NCBI GenBank assembly: GCA_022708005.1
Contig: JAKIZN010000149.1
Span: 1 to 5,041, forward strand
DNA: 5,041 nt
Source of the DNA: Bacteroidota bacterium
GTDB taxonomy: Bacteria; Bacteroidota; Ignavibacteria; Kapaibacteriales; UBA2268
Direction: 5' to 3'
Position numbers and translations under genes: made by a program. The notes below the pieces were generated by a model. It had not been told where the DNA came from. It ran no database searches and saw only the letters and a program-made list of their open reading frames with translations. Shown here one piece after another: positions 1 to 5,021 of this stretch; within the stretch, counting starts at the first letter, position 1; each line of letters starts with the position of its first letter.

Positions 1-43
1 CTAAAAACATAGCTGATAGCTTAAGTAGTTTTCTTGTCTTCAT
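1..43 (-). CDS. Start of an unidentified, probably exported protein (partial, runs off the left edge)
   Basis: An ATG at 43-41 on the minus strand opens a frame that reads MKTRKLLKLSAMFL up to the window edge. Only 14 codons are visible, so the product cannot be named. A basic stretch (K2, R4, K5, K8) followed by small and hydrophobic residues is what the start of a Sec signal peptide looks like; that is inference from composition. The leader has no Shine-Dalgarno sequence, like the other starts here. The gene is separated from the upstream minus-strand kinase locus by about 300 bp that includes a strong palindrome, so it probably has its own promoter. It could also be a chance open frame, because the visible part is so short. 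Confidence 0.45.
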   Translation of the reverse strand, partial: MKTRKLLKLSAMFL

Positions 44-349
44 AGCAAATCCAAGTTTAAAGTTTTAAAATACATAGAATTGGTGCAATTTCTATCGCTC
101 AATCCAACTCATCTATTTATATTCGCCATAAACGCTAATGACTGTATATTATTGGGTATCGAGCGGTATCCATAACTCAAATAATGCAATGGGAACTTCG
201 CACAACTGAAGAAAGATGCCTTATGTATTTTTATATGGACTTAAAGTGAATCGGACATTTTTATCTGTTATATAGGGTAATTCCCCTAAAAACAGCGTAG
301 AGACGCAACTTTTGCGTCTCTACAAAAATATAATATTATAGTTGTTTCG
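44..349. other. Intergenic region downstream of the receiver gene
   Basis: I see no supported gene in these 306 bases. The right part holds the 12-bp-stem palindrome at 297-323, and a small 5-bp stem (TAGGG at 273-277, CCCTA at 284-288) lies beside it. The hexamer GGTATC occurs twice at 155-160 and 165-170, exactly 10 bp apart. The region must contain the promoter of the leftward gene starting at 43, but I found no convincing TTTG/TAnnTTTG pair on the minus strand. Confidence 0.6.
288..323 (-). terminator. Probable intrinsic terminator of the kinase/receiver locus, built from a GTAGAGACG palindrome
   Basis: Bases 297-308 (GTAGAGACGCAA) pair perfectly with 312-323 around the three-base loop CTT, giving a 12-bp stem. 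It begins 26 bases after the stop codon of the receiver frame. On the minus strand the stem is followed by GCTG and then five T (292-288). The T-run is slightly displaced from the stem, so termination may be imperfect. Palindromes starting GTAGAGACG are, from memory, common intergenic repeats in cyanobacteria and some Bacteroidota. This one may therefore be a dispersed repeat that doubles as a terminator. Confidence 0.6.
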
Positions 350-1264
350 CTAAGATTCGCTAACTAAAGTTTTCTTATCGTCTGGCAAAAGCGAATTAAT
401 AGAGTTTATTAGCGTATCGAAATTAACTGGCTTGCTAATATATGTGTTAGCACCAGCGGATAGACATCTTTCCTTGTCGCCGGGCATAGCGAGCGCAGTG
501 AGCGCAATAATAGGCAAATTCTCAAAATTTTTGTTTTGCCTTATAATCCTTGTCGCTTCGAGCCCATCCATTTTAGGCATTTGAATGTCAATTAATGCAA
601 GGTCTGGCTTGTTCTCAACAACGGACTCAACTGCTTCTTTGCCGTTTCTCGCGATGGTTACTTCAAAGCCAGCATACTCTAAAAATGCTTCTAAAGTTTG
701 CAAATTGGCTTCATTATCCTCTGCTAGAAGAATCAATAGTTTATTCCTCGTCATGTCTTCCAATCCCTTTATATTTATTTTATTTTGATTTGATTTAGCA
801 ATTTTAACATCAATTTTGTGGAGCGCTTCGTATAGTGCGTTGGGGGAGTAAGGTTTGTTTAAAAATCCGTCCGCTCCGAACGCCAATGCTCGCGATTTTT
901 CTTTGAGAATTGAATTAACAATTACGGGCAGTTCGCTGTATTTAGGATTTTTCCTGATTTCGAGCAAAATATCCCAGCCTGAGTGCCCCCAGAGCAAAAT
1001 GTCGAGAAATACAATGTCGAAATCATTGCTTTCCAGAACTTCCTCCAATACGGAGTCGAGTCTAAATACTACAGATTCTATATTTAATTTGGCAAGATTA
1101 TCGGATAGAAAACTAATGTCATCTAAGAAATCCTCTATAATCAAAGCCTTTTTTATGTGTTGCATTGTTTTATTTGAAATATCGCTCGCTTGCGGCTCGA
1201 CCATAGAACTTTTCACTGGCAGAGCAACAGTAAATTTACTCCCAACACCAGCTTCGCTTTCCAC
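350..1264 (-). CDS. Tandem receiver-domain (REC-REC) protein, detached C-terminal part of a hybrid histidine kinase
   Basis: Residues 1-17 (ESEAGVGSKFTVALP) are not a natural N-terminus. They match the final strand of a histidine-kinase ATPase domain, normally VESExGxGSxFxxxLP, so this frame is the continuation of the kinase frame upstream. REC1 spans about 38-152, with acidic pair E44/D45, phosphoacceptor D88, S118 at the conserved Thr/Ser position and K137-P138. A Lys/Asn-rich linker (153-174) joins it to REC2 (175-295), with E182/D183, D226 in LIDIQMPKMDG, T256 and K278-P279. Both receivers therefore keep their catalytic residues. REC1 has W92 where most receivers have Pro after the phosphoacceptor loop. 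The start at 1264 is a GTG with no ribosome-binding site and is probably not used. If the frame is translated alone, ATG at 1204 (M21) or 1165 (M34) would give a clean two-receiver protein; 1204 lies 31 bases beyond the kinase stop and suits reinitiation. No DNA-binding or enzymatic output domain follows. Domain calls are firm; expression as a separate protein is uncertain. Confidence 0.85.
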   Translation of the reverse strand: MESEAGVGSKFTVALPVKSSMVEPQASDISNKTMQHIKKALIIEDFLDDISFLSDNLAKLNIESVVFRLDSVLEEVLESNDFDIVFLDILLWGHSGWDILLEIRKNPKYSELPVIVNSILKEKSRALAFGADGFLNKPYSPNALYEALHKIDVKIAKSNQNKINIKGLEDMTRNKLLILLAEDNEANLQTLEAFLEYAGFEVTIARNGKEAVESVVENKPDLALIDIQMPKMDGLEATRIIRQNKNFENLPIIALTALAMPGDKERCLSAGANTYISKPVNFDTLINSINSLLPDDKKTLVSES

Positions 1265-4200
1265 CGCCGTGCATTTCCGTTAGCTTTGCTACTAACGATA
1301 GCCCTAATCCCGTGCCTTCATAATCTCGCGATAAGTTGCTGCTTACTTGCGTAAATGGTTTGAACAGCCTCGAAAAATCATCTTCCTTGATGCCGATACC
1401 CGTATCCCAAACAGTAAAATATAGAATTGAGCGGTCATTTGAGGTAAACACATCTAATCCTACTGCTCCTTTGTCGTGGGTAAATTTAATGGCATTATTG
1501 AGCAAATTTATTAGAATTTGCTTCACTCTTACGGAGTCTCCCCAAAAAGTGTCTGGGCATTCTTCTGCAATAGAGAGTGATATATCAATGCTCTTTTTCA
1601 TAGCAAGCTGCCTGACAAAGTTTATGCTTGTGCTGCACATATTTTCGAGTTTCAACTCCTCGAAATTCATTTCCATTTTGCCTGCTTCAATCTTGGATAA
1701 ATCAAGTATATCATTTATCAGATTTAGCAAGTGCCCGCCGCTTTCTCTTATGGTTGTCAGTGCCCGCCTATGTTTTTCACTTTCGCTAAAGTCTTTGTGC
1801 TTGAGCAATATTTCTGATAACCCTAACACTGCATTAAGCGGAGTGCGTAGTTCGTGGCTCATATTGGCAAGGAACTCATCTTTTGTTCGGACCGCCCTTG
1901 ATAGCTCAGCGTTTAGAGCGCTTAGTTCTTCAGTTCTTTCGAGTACTCTTTCGGCTAAATATTCTCTTTCCGATTGCAGAGCTTCTTCTATTTGTTTGCG
2001 ATATATTGCGTTAGCGATTTGAGTGGATACGAATACCAAAATATCTTTTGCCGAGCTGTCGTATTTGACACTTTCGTCATAGCTCTGCACCGCAATAACG
2101 CCAATAGTTTTATTTTTTATTGTTCGCAAAGGCACTCCAAGCCAAGAGGTAGGATGAGTGCCGATGACTTTGCATTCTTCTGCTTTTTCAAGTCGGTGAA
2201 TATCTTCAGAATCCAATAAATGGTAAGTCCCAGTACTAATCACATATTCAGTAAGTCCATTCGATAGCGGATAAGGTCCAAATTGCGATGCTACAGGGGA
2301 ATCGAATTCGTCAACAAGATATGGGAATGATATTTCCTTTTTGCTGTCGTCGTAAATAGCGATGTAAAAGTTTTTGCAAGATATAAGCGATGAAACAGAT
2401 TGGTGGATAAGCCGATAAAGTTCCTCGATTTTTTCTACTTTATAAGCGGCTTCGGATATTTTATAGACGGTCTGCTGCATCTTTTCAGCGACTTTTCTCG
2501 CTGTAATATCTTCCACTATACCTTCTATATATACGCTGTTTGTTTCGCTATCCGTTACAGCTTTGATTTTCTCTTGCATAAATATTTCGCCGCCGCTGCA
2601 CTTGTGCCAAGTAGTTTCAAATTCGTTGAGGGTGCCACTTGCAAGCACTGCGTTGATTATTGCTTGCCTTTCGTTTTTGTCTACGGTTCCGCTTTCGTTA
2701 AGGTTCATCTGCTTTAAATTGCTGTAATTAGTGCACTCAAGCATTTTCGCTAATGCAGGGTTGGCGAGTATTATCCTGCCATCTAAAGCTATTCTATAGA
2801 TACCAATAGGAATACTATTGAATAAATCTTTATACATTTGGCGGCTCTTTTTCAGAGCCTCCTCGGCGCGAGTGCGCTCTTGAATTTCTTGCTTTAAGTG
2901 AGCGGATCTTTTGTCTATAATACCTTCGAGTTCAAGATTGATACTCTTAATGTCATTTTCTAATTTTTTAAAATCAGAAATGTCGCGGCTGATGCCAATC
3001 AATCCAATGGGCTTGCCATCTTCATTCTTGAATGGCGTTTTGACTGTGTCAAAAAATACAGCATTGCCATCATAAGCAGTGAGCAATTGCTCCTCTTTGG
3101 TAGAAAAATCTACAGCTAATGCTTCTTTGTCGAATCGCAGTATTTCTACAACTTCGTCTGCTCTATATATATCGTGGTCTGTTTTCCCTATTATTTCATT
3201 TGGTGATTTATTGAAAAAGTTGCTAAAAGCCTTATTGCAATGAAGATACACTCCATTGACGTCCTTGATAAATATCAAATCTGGGACGGAATCGATTAAA
3301 GTTGCAAACAAGTCGGTTTGCATTCGGAGTTCTGTAGATTGCTCTCGCACTTGCCCTTCGAGCTTTAGATCTTCAGCCTTTAATAATTTCTCTGTAAGTT
3401 TGAACTTAGTTATTTCAGAAATAAAGACATTAAAACTAATAATTCTGCCGCTATCCATAGCTGGATTAATCGTAAAGTCATAATATTGCGTATCGCCGTT
3501 TATATCTATGCTATGCTCAAATCTAATAGTTTCGCCACGTGAAATCAGACTGACTTTTTCATCCCAACTTGCTGCTTGGTTAAACTTGAAAATTTGTGCA
3601 GCGCTAATGTCCGAAGATATATCAATTCCAGACACTGCTTTGACAATGCTTGCAAATTTACTATTGTATTGCTTTAGTCTGCCGTCTTCCGAAAAAATGC
3701 CTGTTGCGTAGTTCGAGTAATTTATTGCCGCGGCAAGGTTTGCTTCGGATTGCCTCAGCTTGGCGTCAGCCATCTTTTGCTCAGTTATATCACGCAGCGA
3801 GACGAGCAATAAATTTCGCCCTTTCTCTGAGAATGACGATAGGAGAATGTCGGTATGAATTAAGCCAGTTTTCTTGTTTAGATGCATCCATTCAAAGCGG
3901 TGCGTTCCGTTTTCGCAGGCAAGATTTATCATTTCTGCCGCTTTCTCTGCGGAGTGCCTGCCGTCGGGTTGAAACTCTGGCGAAAATTCGTAAGGAGGCT
4001 TCCCTATGATGTCGTCCATGCTGTCTAATCCATAAACTTCAAGAGCCATTTCATTGCAATCAGAGAACTTGCCGTCTTCTAAAAGGCAGATGGCATCGCC
4101 CGCTCTATCGAACAGTAATTTATAAAAACTTTCGGATTTATCTAATTCTCCGCTACGCTCTGTGCCTGCCGACTTCGCAATACTTTTTTTTACGTCCTGC

Positions 4201-4298
4201 AAATTAGATTTAAGCTCGCTAATTAAAGGCAATTTATCCTCTTCGCAAGCGTAGGCAAGTTTACCTAACAAATCTTCAATTTTGTCTATAGATATCAT
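1236..4298 (-). CDS. Multi-PAS/GAF hybrid sensor histidine kinase, frame broken near the end of the ATPase domain
   Basis: A soluble sensor kinase of 1020 aa with no signal peptide or membrane segment. Order: a helical N-terminus (1-55); PAS1 (about 57-175, ending SLRDITEQK); PAS2 (183-303); PAS3 (327-447, with IGKTDHDIY and GISRDISDFKK); a charged coiled coil (448-485); PAS4 (487-605, ending VEDITARK); GAF (612-766); a coiled-coil signalling helix (767-806); HisKA (805-872) with phosphoacceptor H815 in SHELRTPLN; and HATPase (about 917-1012). The ATPase motifs are present: N box N931-N935, G1 box DTGIG at 965-969, F box F979/F982 and G2 box GTGLGL at 995-1000. After MHGG (to 1012) the frame reads GKRSWCWE and stops, losing the last strand of the fold; the lost sequence continues in the overlapping frame 350-1264. 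The family normally autophosphorylates the His and relays phosphate to attached receivers; PAS and GAF ligands cannot be told from sequence. The ATG at 4298 is preferred because it leads directly into helical sequence and follows a promoter-like region; there is no Shine-Dalgarno. Kinase activity may be impaired by the truncation. Confidence 0.93.
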   Translation of the reverse strand: MISIDKIEDLLGKLAYACEEDKLPLISELKSNLQDVKKSIAKSAGTERSGELDKSESFYKLLFDRAGDAICLLEDGKFSDCNEMALEVYGLDSMDDIIGKPPYEFSPEFQPDGRHSAEKAAEMINLACENGTHRFEWMHLNKKTGLIHTDILLSSFSEKGRNLLLVSLRDITEQKMADAKLRQSEANLAAAINYSNYATGIFSEDGRLKQYNSKFASIVKAVSGIDISSDISAAQIFKFNQAASWDEKVSLISRGETIRFEHSIDINGDTQYYDFTINPAMDSGRIISFNVFISEITKFKLTEKLLKAEDLKLEGQVREQSTELRMQTDLFATLIDSVPDLIFIKDVNGVYLHCNKAFSNFFNKSPNEIIGKTDHDIYRADEVVEILRFDKEALAVDFSTKEEQLLTAYDGNAVFFDTVKTPFKNEDGKPIGLIGISRDISDFKKLENDIKSINLELEGIIDKRSAHLKQEIQERTRAEEALKKSRQMYKDLFNSIPIGIYRIALDGRIILANPALAKMLECTNYSNLKQMNLNESGTVDKNERQAIINAVLASGTLNEFETTWHKCSGGEIFMQEKIKAVTDSETNSVYIEGIVEDITARKVAEKMQQTVYKISEAAYKVEKIEELYRLIHQSVSSLISCKNFYIAIYDDSKKEISFPYLVDEFDSPVASQFGPYPLSNGLTEYVISTGTYHLLDSEDIHRLEKAEECKVIGTHPTSWLGVPLRTIKNKTIGVIAVQSYDESVKYDSSAKDILVFVSTQIANAIYRKQIEEALQSEREYLAERVLERTEELSALNAELSRAVRTKDEFLANMSHELRTPLNAVLGLSEILLKHKDFSESEKHRRALTTIRESGGHLLNLINDILDLSKIEAGKMEMNFEELKLENMCSTSINFVRQLAMKKSIDISLSIAEECPDTFWGDSVRVKQILINLLNNAIKFTHDKGAVGLDVFTSNDRSILYFTVWDTGIGIKEDDFSRLFKPFTQVSSNLSRDYEGTGLGLSLVAKLTEMHGGGKRSWCWE
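1260..1271 (-). other. Frame-break junction in the histidine kinase
   Basis: On the minus strand the kinase frame reads His-Gly-Gly-Gly-Lys here, while the +1 frame begins Val-Glu-Ser-Glu at 1264. In this family HGG is normally followed by three residues and then VESE. Only one base separates the second codon after HG from the GTG of VESE, so about 11 nt appear to be missing. A loss between two short repeats such as GGT...GGT would leave exactly the GGTGG seen at 1265-1261. No classic slippery heptamer is present. The missing length is inferred from general family spacing, not from an aligned homologue. Confidence 0.75.
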
Positions 4299-4309
4299 TT
4301 GTAAACCAA

Positions 4310-4332
4310 TTTGTAGTAGAAACCGCTACAAA
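4310..4332 (-). promoter_or_regulatory. Inverted repeat in the kinase leader
   Basis: TTTGTAG (4310-4316) is an exact inverted complement of CTACAAA (4326-4332), with nine bases between. It lies 12 to 34 bases upstream of the kinase ATG and downstream of the candidate promoter, so it would be in the transcribed leader. It could be an operator dyad or a 7-bp RNA hairpin near the start codon. A chance 7-bp dyad in A/T-rich DNA is also possible. Confidence 0.35.
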
Positions 4333-4367
4333 ATAACAATATTTTTGTATGCTACTTTTACTTGGTA

Positions 4368-4398
4368 AAAAATTAAGAAATATTTATTTGAAAACAAA
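4368..4398 (-). promoter_or_regulatory. Candidate Bacteroidota-type promoter for the kinase
   Basis: On the minus strand TTTG (4398-4395) is followed after exactly 19 bases by TAATTTTT (4375-4368). The Bacteroidota primary sigma consensus is TTTG, 19-20 bp, TAnnTTTG, so only the last base differs. Transcription would start near 4361-4365, leaving a leader of roughly 65 bases. The surrounding DNA is very A/T-rich, which raises the chance of accidental matches. Confidence 0.4.
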
Positions 4399-4452
4399 AC
4401 CTAAAATAACTAAAATTAAAAAAAGTAAAATAAAAAGAATAATGCAATAGAA

Positions 4453-4470
4453 GGGGCTGTCTCATAAGGG
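4453..4470 (+). mobile_element. Insertion-sequence-end-like motif (solo remnant)
   Basis: The 18 bases GGGGCTGTCTCATAAGGG resemble the terminal inverted repeats of some insertion sequences; from memory, IS1182-like elements have ends of the GGGGCTGTCTCA type. No matching opposite end and no transposase is present in the window. If the resemblance is real, it is a relic or a solo end at the left border of the repeat mosaic. This rests on recall of a motif and may be coincidence. Confidence 0.25.
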
Positions 4471-4492
4471 TTCAGATGCATTATTTGGATTT

Positions 4493-4646
4493 AATCCCGA
4501 AGGGATTTGATGTTTGTAGAAAATAAGATTGCATACCCCAATTCGACTTCTACGGAGTCGTATAATTTTACCCCAATTCGACTTCTACGGAGTCGTATAA
4601 ACCGCCGATTATTCATTACTACAAACATTTGAACCCTTTGGGTTCA
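4493..4646. repeat. Inward-facing composite palindromic element
   Basis: Each end carries a hairpin followed, inward, by the same ten bases. At the left, AATCCC (4493-4498) and GGGATT (4502-4507) flank loop GAA, then ATGTTTGTAG lies at 4510-4519. At the right, read on the minus strand, TGAACCC (4646-4640) and GGGTTCA (4636-4630) flank a three-base loop, then ATGTTTGTAG lies at 4628-4619. The centre is the 32-bp tandem repeat. The two hairpins differ in arm sequence but share the CCC-three bases-GGG core. The layout looks like two related repeat units pointing at each other, perhaps a small non-autonomous mobile sequence. No transposase is encoded nearby. Confidence 0.6.
4534..4600 (+). repeat. 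Two tandem copies of a 32-bp hairpin repeat, period 35
   Basis: Bases 4534-4565 and 4569-4600 are identical over 32 bp and are separated by TTT. Each copy begins TACCCCAATT and contains a 7-bp hairpin: CGACTTC pairs with GGAGTCG around loop TAC, with one T-G wobble. As RNA the plus strand pairs fully, whereas the minus strand would have an A-C mismatch. With only two copies and a three-base spacer this is not a CRISPR array. Confidence 0.85.
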
Positions 4647-4662
4647 TTACAATTTGGCTTTC

Positions 4663-4701
4663 AGATGTCCTACACCTCGAAGGTGTAGGACATCTATTTT
4701 T
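4663..4701 (+). repeat. 15-bp perfect hairpin with CGA loop followed by a T-run
   Basis: AGATGTCCTACACCT (4663-4677) pairs perfectly with 4681-4695 around loop CGA (4678-4680), and ATTTTT follows. It has the shape of a plus-strand intrinsic terminator, yet no plus-strand gene precedes it within the window. It shares the three-base loop of the neighbouring palindromes, so I regard it as a member of that repeat group with possible terminator activity. Confidence 0.7.
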
Positions 4702-4704
4702 ACA

Positions 4705-4819
4705 GTCTGAATCAGGATTCTCAAGATTATATGATTTACAGGATAAGAAAGGAAGAGAATTGAATTGCATGCGAAAATAATCCCGGTAATCCTTTAATCC
4801 TGAGAATCGTGATTCAGAC
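4705..4819. repeat. 115-bp imperfect inverted repeat with 40-bp arms
   Basis: The arms are 4705-4744 and 4780-4819. They match at 33 of 40 positions by my count, with the outermost ten bases (GTCTGAATCA) identical, and enclose a 35-base interior. Each arm is itself made of degenerate GGATT-type units about 8-10 bases apart (GGATTCTCA, GATTATATGATT). Repeats starting GTCTGAATCAGGATT are, from memory, widespread between genes in Bacteroidota and related phyla. The function is unknown. Confidence 0.75.
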
Positions 4820-4848
4820 AAAAAAAGACAAGGTGGCATGCCCCCTTG
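4820..4848 (-). terminator. Strong minus-strand intrinsic terminator with no visible gene upstream of it
   Basis: Bases 4829-4848 form a near-perfect palindrome (CAAGG.GGCA/TGCC.CCTTG, 9 of 10 pairs). On the minus strand it is followed by TC and seven T (4826-4820). The G/C-rich stem plus T-run is classic for Rho-independent termination of leftward transcription. Between it and the rightward gene at 5022 there are only about 170 bases, with no credible minus-strand protein gene. It may end a short RNA, block antisense transcription from the divergent promoter region, or be a relic. Confidence 0.6.
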
Positions 4849-4943
4849 CCTAAAGACATAGTCAGGTCAGAGTTCCTAATAAATTGTTCATAAAATAAGC
4901 GATGCTACTCAATATATACAAATCTCACTCCCAATAATATTTT

Positions 4944-4961
4944 TCACGATTTAGTCCGTGA
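4944..4961. promoter_or_regulatory. Operator-like dyad upstream of the rightward gene
   Basis: TCACG (4944-4948) and CGTGA (4957-4961) are exact inverted complements separated by eight bases. The 18-bp dyad overlaps the -33 region of the candidate promoter, where a repressor or activator could act. No T-run follows on either strand directly after the stem, so a terminator is unlikely. The regulator is unknown. Confidence 0.4.
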
Positions 4962-4988
4962 TATTCTGCTCAAAATTTCGTATATTTG
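4958..4988 (+). promoter_or_regulatory. Candidate Bacteroidota-type promoter for the rightward gene
   Basis: TATATTTG at 4981-4988 matches the TAnnTTTG -7 consensus perfectly. The -33 box is poor: 20 bases upstream is GTG (4958-4960) in place of TTG. A weak -33 box overlapped by the TCACG/CGTGA dyad would suit an activator-dependent or repressible promoter. Transcription would begin around 4992-4996, leaving an A-rich leader of about 28 bases before the ATG at 5022. Confidence 0.5.
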
Positions 4989-5021
4989 CAATAACATTAT
5001 TCAATAAAAATAAAATATAAA

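Larger units (their letters stand above)
4299..5021. other. 723-bp non-coding region rich in palindromic repeats
   Basis: This gap separates the leftward kinase from a rightward gene. Its left part (4299-4450) is very A/T-rich and carries the kinase leader and promoter candidate. The middle (4451-4848) is a mosaic of hairpins and inverted repeats, annotated separately. The right part (4849-5021) carries a dyad and promoter element for the rightward gene. I found no protein-coding frame I would defend. The minus-strand frame at 4609-4839 runs straight through the inverted repeats and looks accidental. There is no tRNA, rRNA or CRISPR array. Confidence 0.75.

Noticed and set aside
273..288. Second small hairpin (TAGGG/CCCTA) as a terminator
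   Set aside because: The stem is only five pairs with a six-base loop and no T-run; the adjacent 12-bp palindrome explains termination better.
1255..1275. Programmed ribosomal frameshift joining kinase and receivers
   Set aside because: No slippery heptamer or stop-proximal shift signal is visible, and a simple +1 shift would leave the HGG-to-VESE loop about four residues short of the family form.
855..1283. Plus-strand 142-aa open frame
   Set aside because: It lies opposite REC1 and the frame junction; the minus-strand receiver residues are intact, so this is a shadow frame.
1336..2022. Plus-strand 228-aa open frame
   Set aside because: It is antisense to the HisKA/HATPase region, whose motifs are unmistakable on the minus strand; the Ser-rich, low-complexity product is a shadow.
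4534..4600. CRISPR array
   Set aside because: There are only two repeats with a three-base spacer, the hairpin unit resembles neighbouring palindromes, and there are no cas genes.
4609..4839. Minus-strand 76-aa open frame
   Set aside because: It runs through the 115-bp inverted repeat and two hairpins, has a composition typical of translated repeats, and shows no domain or start signal.
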